Part shown: positions 5,781 through 12,355 of the stretch, in pieces
Numbering within the stretch: position 1 is the stretch's first letter
Layout of the letters: every line of letters starts with the position of its first letter
Assembly (NCBI GenBank): GCA_016187365.1
Contig: JACPJX010000010.1
Coordinates: forward strand, 1-13,742
Direction: 5' to 3'
Source of the DNA: Candidatus Aenigmatarchaeota archaeon
GTDB taxonomy: Archaea; Aenigmatarchaeota; Aenigmatarchaeia; GW2011-AR5
Length of the DNA: 13,742 bases
Notes under the pieces: model-generated
What the model was told of the DNA's origin: nothing
The model's database searches: none
The model's input: the letters and a program-made list of their open reading frames with translations, nothing else
Translations under genes and position numbers: made by a program

Positions 5781-7738
5781 AGTCCATGGACAAAGAAAGA
5801 GCGGCTAAGATACGGAAGATAATATCGCGCGAATACAGGATATACAAGGAAGAGGAGGAAATATCCTCCCTGCCGAGGACGCTTTACGAGAAGGCGTGCA
5901 GGATCTCGGCAGCGCTTGTGAACATAAAGCCTGACGCAAAAACGAGGAAGAAGCTGGAGGAGGTCATAGAGTTCTCCCACCTGAAGATAACCCCGGCGGG
6001 CGTCACTTCCCTGACAATACTTTTTGCCCTCCTCACTTCGGTGCCGACAATACTGCTCCTCATCCTGTCAATGTTCACAACATTAAAGATACTGCCCTTC
6101 GGCTACGGCATGCTCCTCATGGGCGTGTCGCTGTTCTTCGTGGTATACATCTACAACTACCCTTTCTACCTCAAGAAAAAATACGAGTCAGAGGTCACGT
6201 CCGAAATAGTGACGATGATACTTTACATGGCGATGTACATGAGGAACAACCCGAATCTCGAGGGCGCGGTGAAATTCGCCTCCGAGAACCTCTCAGGCCC
6301 GATAGGCCTCGAGCTGAGGAAGATGCTGTGGGACGTCGAGGTCGGGAACTATTTCTCGATGCAGGAAGCGCTGATAGACTACACGGAGAAGTGGGCGAAG
6401 AACAGGGAGTTTGTCGAGGCGGTGGAGCTCCTCATAACGTCGATGAAGCAGACAGGCGAGAAGCGCATAACCCTGCTCGACGAGACCGTGAACATAGTCC
6501 TTGACGGCAACCGCGAGCGCGCGAAGCACTTCAACCAGCGCCTCAAACTGCCGGTCATGGTCGTCCATGCGCTCGGCGTGATACTTCCGGTGATGGGGCT
6601 CGTGCTGTTCCCGGTGATATCGGTCTTTCTCGGCGTGGAGTCGGCGGTGCTCTTCGTCGTATACGACATACTGCTTCCCATGATACTCTATTTCGTGATA
6701 GCGAGGGTGTCCGAACTGAGGCCGGCGACCTTCAGCAAGATAGACATATCAGAGAACCCGGACGTGCCGCCCGACGGCAAGATAAAATTCGGCAGGAAGA
6801 TCGTCTCCGCATGGCCCATAGCCGCCCTGTCGGCGGTGCCCTTCATCGGGTTCGGCGTATGGCTCAAGCAGTACGACACCGAGGGCATATTTTCCGCCAT
6901 AATAATACTCGCGGGCTTCGCGGTCTCGATATCGCTTTACAACATAATGCTGTCGAAGAAGCGCATCGAGGTCAGGAACAAGACGAGGAAGATAGAGGAG
7001 GAGTTTGCAGAAGCGCTTTTCCAGATGGGCAACCAGGTGTCTTCGGGCGCCCCGATAGAGATATCCATAAAGAACTCCATGGAGAGGATAAAGAACCTGG
7101 GGATAAAGGACCTGTTCGAGAAGGCGCTGAACAACATAAAAACGCTCGGCATGACGTTCCAGCAGGCGTTCTTCGACAAGGATTTCGGCGCGATAAGGTA
7201 CTATCCCTCGAGGCTGATAAAGAACATCATGAAGACAGTCGTCGAATCGAGCAAGAAGGGGGTAGGCGTGGCGTCAAATGCAATGCTTTCCGTATCCAGA
7301 TACCTCAAGGGCCTCCACTCGACCCAGGAGGAAGTCAGGGAGGAACTGAGCGAGACCGTCAATTCTCTGAAGTTCCAGCTTTATTTCCTCTCGCCGATGA
7401 TATCAGGCATCGTGGTGACGCTGGCGATAATAATCATACGCATACTGAAGTCGCTCTCCCAGTCGCTCACATCGCTGAACAGCATCCAGGTGCCACTGCT
7501 CGGCCAGTTCGCGAACATATCGGTGACTCCGTTCCAATTTATAATAGTGGTCGGCCCATATATCATAGAAACGTGCGTCATCATATCGCTGTTCATAAAC
7601 AACGTGGAGAACGGCGACGACCCGATAGGCCGGATGAACACCACGGGCTACTCGCTGCTCATCGGCTTCACGATGTTCGTCGTGTTCATGCTGGTGACGC
7701 TCGTGATATTCGGCCCGCTGATAACGACGCTGATATAA
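5777..7738 (+). CDS. tadC: TadC/FlaJ-type platform protein with tandem T2SSF domains
   Basis: 653 aa, polytopic membrane platform protein that partners the ATPase in type IV pilus-like systems. GTG 5777 overlaps the ATPase stop; an in-frame ATG at 5786 is an alternative. A charged cytosolic N-terminus (1-70) is followed by helices at about 75-101 and 108-130, a first cytosolic T2SSF-like domain (about 140-255), helices at about 258-284, 290-310, 343-365 and 370-392, a second T2SSF-like domain (about 400-530), and helices at about 533-556, 584-607 and 625-649. Two copies of the domain in one chain match archaeal FlaJ/TadC-like proteins and could replace the separate TadB and TadC of bacteria. 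Family known; partner and topology inferred from sequence. Confidence 0.92.
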   Translation: MKSMDKERAAKIRKIISREYRIYKEEEEISSLPRTLYEKACRISAALVNIKPDAKTRKKLEEVIEFSHLKITPAGVTSLTILFALLTSVPTILLLILSMFTTLKILPFGYGMLLMGVSLFFVVYIYNYPFYLKKKYESEVTSEIVTMILYMAMYMRNNPNLEGAVKFASENLSGPIGLELRKMLWDVEVGNYFSMQEALIDYTEKWAKNREFVEAVELLITSMKQTGEKRITLLDETVNIVLDGNRERAKHFNQRLKLPVMVVHALGVILPVMGLVLFPVISVFLGVESAVLFVVYDILLPMILYFVIARVSELRPATFSKIDISENPDVPPDGKIKFGRKIVSAWPIAALSAVPFIGFGVWLKQYDTEGIFSAIIILAGFAVSISLYNIMLSKKRIEVRNKTRKIEEEFAEALFQMGNQVSSGAPIEISIKNSMERIKNLGIKDLFEKALNNIKTLGMTFQQAFFDKDFGAIRYYPSRLIKNIMKTVVESSKKGVGVASNAMLSVSRYLKGLHSTQEEVREELSETVNSLKFQLYFLSPMISGIVVTLAIIIIRILKSLSQSLTSLNSIQVPLLGQFANISVTPFQFIIVVGPYIIETCVIISLFINNVENGDDPIGRMNTTGYSLLIGFTMFVVFMLVTLVIFGPLITTLI

Positions 7739-7739
7739 T

Positions 7740-7952
7740 ATGAAGGGAATAACAAAAATGCAGATTGCAATCGTGGCAGCCCTGCTGATGGCGCTCGTCG
7801 TGCTCGTGATCCTGATTGCAATAACAGGCAACCAGCTCTTCGTGTCGAAGCGCGAGGCCGAGATAGAGAGGGGGAACCCTTACGGCGGGGCCGGATGCGC
7901 AATTCAGCATGATGATGCGAGTGATATAGAATGCGTCAAGGAATCAACCTGA
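7740..7952 (+). CDS. Small single-helix membrane protein, pilin-like N-terminus
   Basis: 70 aa from ATG 7740, one base after the platform gene's TAA, to TGA 7950-7952. The N-terminus MKGITKMQ is followed by a hydrophobic helix at about 9-27 and a short polar tail with two cysteines (GAGC and IEC). A Lys-Gly just before the hydrophobic stretch recalls archaeal class III prepilin leaders, but there is no QxSxE motif, so processing by a prepilin peptidase is uncertain. An in-frame ATG at 7758 is an alternative start. It is coupled to the platform gene and overlaps the next gene by 22 nt, arguing for co-translation. Candidate minor pilin or a small anchor; function not established. Confidence 0.7.
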   Translation: MKGITKMQIAIVAALLMALVVLVILIAITGNQLFVSKREAEIERGNPYGGAGCAIQHDDASDIECVKEST

Positions 7953-8266
7953 TGCTGTGGGTGATAATAGCCATCCTCGGGGTGGTCATAGCCTTAGTGA
8001 TATGGAACATTACAGAGACGGATGCGAAGCGCGCGGCCTACTACAACATATTCGGGCCGGCCGGCGTGCTGGGCGGCATCGCCCTGCTAAAGGGCAGGAC
8101 AGCAAAGAAGGGCACGGTGACATCAGTCCTTACGAGCGCCGAAAGCATCATCATCATGGTGGTTTTCATCGCCATCGTGATACTGGTCGCGGCAGCGTTC
8201 CTCGGCGGCGCGGGCAAGACCTCGAGCGAGCTGTCCTTCGGGCTCTTTGACTTCGTATTCGGCTGA
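7931..8266 (+). CDS. Two-helix membrane protein
   Basis: 111 aa from ATG 7931, overlapping the previous gene by 22 nt, to TGA 8264-8266. An in-frame ATG at 7952 forms a TGATG junction with the previous stop and is an equally reasonable start (104 aa). Hydrophobic helices lie at about 8-25 and 72-92, separated by a basic stretch (KGRTAKKG) that should be cytosolic or bound to lipid headgroups. The C-terminus ends GLFDFVFG. No cysteines. It is the last gene of the ATPase/platform transcript; the repeat element B begins 4 nt after its stop. Not assigned to a family; a pilin-like subunit or membrane adaptor is possible by context. Confidence 0.7.
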   Translation: MRQGINLMLWVIIAILGVVIALVIWNITETDAKRAAYYNIFGPAGVLGGIALLKGRTAKKGTVTSVLTSAESIIIMVVFIAIVILVAAAFLGGAGKTSSELSFGLFDFVFG

Positions 8267-8270
8267 TGTA

Positions 8271-8363
8271 GTGAAACAAGTGAATAAACAAGATATGATT
8301 TACTTGTTTCACACATAGTCAGCAAAGAAACTAATATCTTAAATGTTTCTTTGCATGACTATG
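8271..8363 (+). repeat. Two-hairpin repeat element, copy B (inverted relative to copy A)
   Basis: The first stem pairs GTGAAACAAGTGAAT (8271-8285) with ATTTACTTGTTTCAC (8298-8312), with one G:T. The second pairs a 5' arm at 8314-8331 with a 3' arm at 8345-8363, including CAAAGAAAC/GTTTCTTTG and CATAGTCA/TGACTATG separated by a bulged base. The loop TAATATCTTAAAT matches the minus strand of copy A (TAATATCCTGAAT). A G:C pair of copy A is an A:T pair here with both bases changed, a compensatory change. It begins 4 nt after the stop at 8266 and runs into the start of the next gene. Confidence 0.85.
8332..8340 (+). promoter_or_regulatory. Possible TATA-like box inside the hairpin loop of element B
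   Basis: TAATATCTT, the loop of the second hairpin, is centred about 25 nt before ATG 8361 and 31 nt before ATG 8367, in the range of the other TATA-to-start distances here. If used, the element supplies a promoter to the exported-protein genes downstream. Confidence 0.35.
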
Positions 8364-9323
8364 CATATGGAAATATCCGACAACATGGTTTACATCGTTC
8401 TCGTTCTCGCCGTAATAATCATCATAATCCTCATCCCGCGGGACGCCCTTCCGCAGGTGGCTGAAAAGGTGAAGGGCCAGTTCCTGATAGTCCCGACAGG
8501 GCTCGGCGTGCCGAACAGCATCGGCAGCGCAAATCCCAGCCCTATAGAGACAAACGGAAAAATCACGGGCTACGACATAACAGTCGAAACAAAACTAGCC
8601 TACATAAATCCTGAAGTGATAAAAGACGACATGCTTGACAGCGGCAACCTTAACGTGGTTCCTGTAATATCGTTCAAGGGCGGGCGGGCGAAAGGGGAGA
8701 CGTTCATAATCAACAAGGACAAGATGGCAAGAAACGATGAAGGGCATGACTGGCGGTTCAATTTCACGGTCATGACGAACGAGCCGCCGGTGAAGAAATA
8801 CGATTCAGGCGACGCCAGGATATCACAGTCAAAGGATGCTGTAGAAGGCGTGGTGAAGGAGAAGGAGGCGTTCATCCTTATCTCCCCCGAAGGCGGCACA
8901 TTCCTCGTGAAACTCGAGGAATACCAGCAGAATCTCGACTGGAATAGCTCCGAAAGCGGATTGCCGTCATACAAATGCGATGCCGTGTTCGGGATAAGAT
9001 GCATGAACGAGACGATGCCTCTCCGCGTGCAGGAGACAACAGACTGCATAGGCACGAAGTGCTCTGACAACCGCGCGATATGCAACGGCATGGTCGAGGT
9101 CGAGATGGACAAGCCTGACTGCGAAAGGAGGGAGAACCGGATGAAAATAAGCGTGAAAGGCGGGCTTGAGAGGGGGTTCGGCGAGGAAATATCGATAAGT
9201 TTCTGGCGGAAATCCGAATGCATCGAGGGCGAGACAGACTACAGGAACATGGTAGCGAACTGCAACCTTGAAAGGCTGAGCGGCCTCTACGTGTACGAGA
9301 TACCGCTAATCATCCAGCCATAG
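8361..9323 (+). CDS. Exported cysteine-rich protein with N-terminal membrane anchor
   Basis: Four in-frame ATGs (8343, 8355, 8361, 8367) open this frame; the first two lie inside the repeat element, and 8361 or 8367 fits the putative TATA spacing, giving about 320 aa. The N-terminus MHMEISDNM precedes one strong helix (VYIVLVLAVIIIIIL), followed by about 290 mostly beta-prone extracytoplasmic residues. The C-terminal half has eight cysteines between YKC and ANC, suitable for four disulfides. Possible N-glycosylation sequons occur (NFT, NSS, NET). The topology resembles uncleaved pilin-like or pseudopilin-like subunits, but there is no class III leader motif. It heads the second run of genes after element B. 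No named family recognised; a surface subunit or adhesin of the ATPase/platform machine is inferred. Confidence 0.75.
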   Translation: MHMEISDNMVYIVLVLAVIIIIILIPRDALPQVAEKVKGQFLIVPTGLGVPNSIGSANPSPIETNGKITGYDITVETKLAYINPEVIKDDMLDSGNLNVVPVISFKGGRAKGETFIINKDKMARNDEGHDWRFNFTVMTNEPPVKKYDSGDARISQSKDAVEGVVKEKEAFILISPEGGTFLVKLEEYQQNLDWNSSESGLPSYKCDAVFGIRCMNETMPLRVQETTDCIGTKCSDNRAICNGMVEVEMDKPDCERRENRMKISVKGGLERGFGEEISISFWRKSECIEGETDYRNMVANCNLERLSGLYVYEIPLIIQP

Positions 9324-9337
9324 AATTTTCAGCGTTT

Positions 9338-9450
9338 GATTGTATCCAATTCTCGTATGACGATGGCGGACGTGAGGGCGTAGCTTTCTGCAGATACGCA
9401 TTAATGCGTATACCGCTACGTCCGCCATCATACTTATTTTGGATACAATC
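9338..9450. mobile_element. MITE-like element (113 bp) with 9-bp target duplication
   Basis: Terminal inverted repeats GATTGTATCCAA (9338-9349) and TTGGATACAATC (9439-9450) are perfect over 12 bp. They are flanked directly by identical TCAGCGTTT at 9329-9337 and 9451-9459, a 9-bp target duplication. Inside, GATGGCGGACGT (9362-9373) pairs with ACGTCCGCCATC (9418-9429), and the centre holds a perfect 18-bp palindrome at 9394-9411 (ATACGCAT/TAATGCGTAT). The element carries no gene, so it would have been moved by a transposase encoded elsewhere. It lies between two gene ends without breaking either. A 9-bp duplication is known in several IS families, so the parent cannot be named. Confidence 0.88.
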
Positions 9451-9466
9451 TCAGCGTTTCATATTA

Positions 9467-9475
9467 TTATTTATT
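9467..9475 (+). promoter_or_regulatory. TATA-like box for the 9499 gene
   Basis: TTATTTATT is centred about 28 nt before ATG 9499, in the AT-rich sequence just after the MITE target duplication, giving leaderless spacing. The insertion could have separated this gene from an upstream transcript and made this promoter important; that is inference. Confidence 0.4.
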
Positions 9476-9498
9476 CTGCCCCCCACAACGTTAATTCA

Positions 9499-10071
9499 AT
9501 GACACTGATACAGGATACGCCGCCGCAGATAATACTGGTTGTGATAGTTATTGCGCTGGCTATCATCATTTCCACGAGGGGTCAGGGAAGCGCGTCCGAA
9601 ATCAACGAGCAGGTCCAGAGCAAGTTCGACAAGGACAAACTCAAGGTCAACCCTCTCGTATCGGACAATACAAAAATATGCTTCGAAACGGACAACAGCG
9701 CGCTCCGCATAACAGAGAATGAGCCGCTCTTCGTGGACTACAACGAGTTCGTGAAGGAGGAGGAATTCGTGCTGACGCTGGATGTCATGGATGCCGCTGA
9801 GAGCAGGCATCAGTTATCGAGCAAGGAAAAGATAAAATGCGTGGCGGCAGGCGGCAGGTGCAGCATCTTCCCTTCGCGCAGCGACTTTACTTTTGAGTTT
9901 CGCACAATACCGGCCCCGCCTCAAACTATTCAAGATACGCCATACGTCAGGATATCCGTGTGGAAGGCAATCGGCATAACTACGGATGAAGTGTTCATGG
10001 GCGACACAGACGCTCTTATACGCAAGAAAGCCGATTATTATCTGACGACATTCACGCTCAACAGGTGCTGA
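9499..10071 (+). CDS. Exported protein with N-terminal anchor and four cysteines
   Basis: 190 aa from ATG 9499; the frame extends upstream to a TTG at 9439 inside the MITE, but the TATA-like box supports 9499. MTLIQDTPPQ precedes a helix (IILVVIVIALAIII, about 11-26), then a polar domain of about 160 residues with cysteines in KICFE, IKCVAA, GRCSIF and the final LNRC, possibly two disulfides. The C-terminal residue is itself Cys. It sits in the same run as the other single-anchor exported proteins and ends two nt before a 47-aa membrane protein. No recognised family; probable surface or pseudopilin-like subunit by context. Confidence 0.75.
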   Translation: MTLIQDTPPQIILVVIVIALAIIISTRGQGSASEINEQVQSKFDKDKLKVNPLVSDNTKICFETDNSALRITENEPLFVDYNEFVKEEEFVLTLDVMDAAESRHQLSSKEKIKCVAAGGRCSIFPSRSDFTFEFRTIPAPPQTIQDTPYVRISVWKAIGITTDEVFMGDTDALIRKKADYYLTTFTLNRC

Positions 10072-10073
10072 AC

Positions 10074-10217
10074 ATGAATCAGACGACCATAGGGCTGACG
10101 GCAATCATCTTTGGGGCGCTGCTGCTCCTTGCCATAGTCATATTCGTGTCGAGCCAGGCGCAGGGCGGCTCGGTCTCGGCGCTGCAGACGATACTGGGCC
10201 TGATAAGGGGTAATTAG
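10074..10217 (+). CDS. Mini single-pass membrane protein (47 aa)
   Basis: ATG 10074 to TAG 10215-10217, two nt after the previous stop. The product MNQTTIGLTA continues into one hydrophobic helix (about 7-25, AIIFGALLLLAIVIFV) and ends SALQTILGLIRGN. There are no cysteines. The stop is followed directly, with no gap and in the same frame, by ATG of the next mini-gene. Its size and single helix suggest a pilin core-like subunit, an assembly helper or a small anchor, but none is established. Coupled position within the run, high GC and typical AGG/ATA codons support a real gene. Confidence 0.65.
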   Translation: MNQTTIGLTAIIFGALLLLAIVIFVSSQAQGGSVSALQTILGLIRGN

Positions 10218-10337
10218 ATGAGGCTTGAATACGTCGCGGTCGGGTTCATCCTGATGATAGTGGTGCTTCTCGTCATGATTTCGATACTCTCCGGCGTGGT
10301 TCCGGGCATTGACTTCATCTTCGGTAAGGTGAGATGA
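10218..10337 (+). CDS. Mini single-pass membrane protein (39 aa)
   Basis: ATG 10218 to TGA 10335-10337. MRLEYVAVGF leads into a helix at about 5-26 (ILMIVVLLVMISIL), followed by SGVVPGIDFIFGKVR. There are no cysteines. It starts immediately after the TAG of the preceding gene and its TGA is followed immediately by the TTG of the next, all three in one frame. Very short ORFs can arise by chance, but tight packing, hydrophobic pattern and codon choice argue for a gene. The role is unknown. Confidence 0.6.
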   Translation: MRLEYVAVGFILMIVVLLVMISILSGVVPGIDFIFGKVR

Positions 10338-11945
10338 TTGACAGACGTCGACAGGATGATATGGCTCCCGGTAGGGCTCTTCTTCGTCCTGATACTGCTG
10401 GTTGTGATAGCCACAATCATGGCGACCGCGGATCCCAATGCGTACATAGCGGACCGGAACACAAGAGAATTGAGGGACACGATGAACTTCGTATGCCAGA
10501 ACGGCGGCCAGAAAGAAGTCCGTTTCTCGCTGCCCCAGAGCGTCCCGTACCTTGTGGAACTGTTCTCCATGGCCTCGGGCTTCATTGCGACAAAGAACGG
10601 CGACCCGTACTACGTCCTGTACTACGAGGCGTTCCCGCCGGGCGACGCGATAGGATGGGAGTCGTATTATCACGTGACGGATGCAAAGGCCGTAACTTAC
10701 CTTCCTGAAGGCTATGTTCCGACAGGTGACAAAAAAACAATTGACGACATCACCGGCACAGGCGGGTTTTTCGAGATATCGAGGAGGGATATTGACGGAA
10801 AGCTTTCGAACAAAGGTACGTCCGCCGAGATGATAATAATCGGCAACGTGATGCTGGGCGAGGATTTCACTCATTTTATAAACTACAAGAAAAGCCCGTT
10901 TAACAGCGACCCGACGTCGACAAAGGACAGGCTGATAACGGAATTCTTCAACTTCGGCGAATGGTGGTACAAGGATCCTGCTACCAATGTGCCTGAAGGC
11001 GGCGACAATTACTTCGAATTCGGCAACTACAACAGCCTCTCGCCGCAGGAGAAGGCTGCGATAAAGTACATCCCGTGCGGCGACAACGCGCTGTGCCTGA
11101 AGACGAGAAGGAATGTCTACAGGTACGTACTTGACAAGTGCGGCGGCATAGAGCACGTGGTGTTTGCGTACGATAGCACGTCAATAAGTGACGCTTACAA
11201 CGCTGCGCTCAGCCCGACCGGCACTATCGCGGTAGGCGGGGTTGCGAGGAGCATCATACTCAGAAGCTCCGTAGAAGTACTCAAATATACAGGCAGGGTT
11301 GCAACATGGATATTAAGGCACCCCTTATTAGCAGCCGTGCTGATTGCAAGAGATGTAGCAAACACAGGGCACTATTTTTACTCGGCATTCCTGGCCTACA
11401 AGTCCTCGGACTTCAGCATAGCGAGCCCGTGCGAGGCGAAGATGACGATAGAAAAAATGGATTGCGCCGGTATAGACGATGCCTACAAGTGCGGCGCTTA
11501 CCAGAAGGTGCCGCTCTACGAATACAGCGAGCAGAGCGGCATCAGGAACGCAACCGGATACCATTACACATGCGTGGACAAGGCTAACAGCGACATAGAC
11601 GCGCCTCAGGGCGAGCAACTGACAGGCGAATGCCTCTTCGTCAGGGTGAGCGAGACGCCGGAAGGCTACTGCTGGACAGCAGACCCGTACAAGGCCACAG
11701 GCGGGAATCCTTTCACCAACACAACCATGAGCGCTATTGCATCGTCCCTCGGGTTCACGCCCGTGAGGGACCATACGTCGGTTGCGCAGACAGCAGACGG
11801 TCAGGCAACCATACTCATGCCGTTCGACAAGGAAAAACTGAACTGGAAGGAAAAGATCGCGAAAGAGATATCGTGGAAATGGCCCAATGACAAGTCCGAC
11901 GAGAGCATCCTGTCGGATTTGATACAGCTCATGACTCCTTTGTGA
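10338..11945 (+). CDS. Large exported protein with N-terminal anchor and ten cysteines
   Basis: 535 aa if TTG 10338 is used, directly after the previous TGA; an in-frame ATG at 10356 (MIWLPVG) would give 529 aa and is a real alternative. A helix at about 9-30 (LPVGLFFVLILLVVIATIM) is followed by an extracytoplasmic domain with ten cysteines, clustered near IPCGDNALC (about 250) and in the last 180 residues. A second hydrophobic, helix-prone region at about 295-345 (ARSIILRSSVEVLKYTGR, then HPLLAAVLIA) may insert in the membrane or pack internally. Its size and cysteines make it the largest candidate surface subunit in the run. No family recognised; tip adhesin or secreted effector is speculation. 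Confidence 0.8.
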   Translation: MTDVDRMIWLPVGLFFVLILLVVIATIMATADPNAYIADRNTRELRDTMNFVCQNGGQKEVRFSLPQSVPYLVELFSMASGFIATKNGDPYYVLYYEAFPPGDAIGWESYYHVTDAKAVTYLPEGYVPTGDKKTIDDITGTGGFFEISRRDIDGKLSNKGTSAEMIIIGNVMLGEDFTHFINYKKSPFNSDPTSTKDRLITEFFNFGEWWYKDPATNVPEGGDNYFEFGNYNSLSPQEKAAIKYIPCGDNALCLKTRRNVYRYVLDKCGGIEHVVFAYDSTSISDAYNAALSPTGTIAVGGVARSIILRSSVEVLKYTGRVATWILRHPLLAAVLIARDVANTGHYFYSAFLAYKSSDFSIASPCEAKMTIEKMDCAGIDDAYKCGAYQKVPLYEYSEQSGIRNATGYHYTCVDKANSDIDAPQGEQLTGECLFVRVSETPEGYCWTADPYKATGGNPFTNTTMSAIASSLGFTPVRDHTSVAQTADGQATILMPFDKEKLNWKEKIAKEISWKWPNDKSDESILSDLIQLMTPL

Positions 11946-11947
11946 GA

Positions 11948-11955
11948 CTTTATTT
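11948..11955 (+). promoter_or_regulatory. TATA-like box for the gene at 11978
   Basis: CTTTATTT is centred about 26 nt before ATG 11978, in the 32-nt gap after the large exported protein. The spacing is leaderless-like, so the last genes may form a separate transcript. The T-rich sequence could also act as a terminator. Confidence 0.4.
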
Positions 11956-11977
11956 GTTTGCCGCAATATAACTAAAC

Positions 11978-12355
11978 ATGCTCACCATATTCATAACGCT
12001 CACGATACTTCTGCTGTATGCCACGGCATCGGCGGCGCCCCTTGAAGCGGCGCTCCGGGACACTATAGGCGCGGATGCGGACCTGCAGGCGGAACTAGTT
12101 GCGTCAAGGATTAACATGCTCGCGGCCGCGCCGGAAGGCACACAGACAAGCATACAACTTCCTTCTGGGGACTGCACGCTCAGCATCCACCGGACCTTCA
12201 TAAATTACACCGCCGAGAAGAGCGGGAGGAATCCCGTATCAGCCATAAAGGACATCATACAAACGCCGTATGCCATCGATCCGGAGGGCCTGGAAAGGAA
12301 ATGCCCTGAAAGGCTGTCCCTGAAAAAGGAATCCGGCAGGATAATGGTGAGATGA
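11978..12355 (+). CDS. Small exported protein with signal peptide
   Basis: 125 aa, ATG 11978 to TGA 12353-12355. The N-terminus MLTIFITLTILLLYATASAA has a short hydrophobic core ending in A-S-A-A, consistent with a cleavable Sec signal, though an uncleaved anchor cannot be excluded. About 100 exported residues follow, with two cysteines (GDC and RKC) that may form one disulfide and a possible sequon (NYT). The stop is followed with no gap, in the same frame, by the next ATG. It sits among the anchored surface proteins; family not recognised. Confidence 0.7.
   Translation: MLTIFITLTILLLYATASAAPLEAALRDTIGADADLQAELVASRINMLAAAPEGTQTSIQLPSGDCTLSIHRTFINYTAEKSGRNPVSAIKDIIQTPYAIDPEGLERKCPERLSLKKESGRIMVR

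Noticed and set aside
6811..7743. 310-codon plus-strand ORF in another frame of the platform gene
   Set aside because: Composition is dominated by Arg, His, Gly and Asp, and it lies inside a clear T2SSF-domain gene in a different frame.
3460..8363. CRISPR array or crRNA-like repeats
   Set aside because: Only two copies 4.8 kb apart in opposite orientation, no regular spacers and no cas genes.
9439..9498. TTG 9439 as the start of the 9499 gene
   Set aside because: It lies in the terminal repeat of the MITE and upstream of the TATA-like box; ATG 9499 has the expected spacing and starts just before the membrane helix.
10334..10708. ATG 10334 ORF of 124 codons as the start of the gene after 10337
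   Set aside because: It reads the large exported gene out of frame (Arg/Pro rich) and ends early; the real frame starts at TTG 10338 or ATG 10356.
10038..11156. 372-codon minus-strand ORF opposite the large exported protein
   Set aside because: It is rich in Arg, His, Val and Tyr as expected for a complement shadow of high-GC coding sequence, has no recognisable motif, and conflicts with coupled plus-strand genes.
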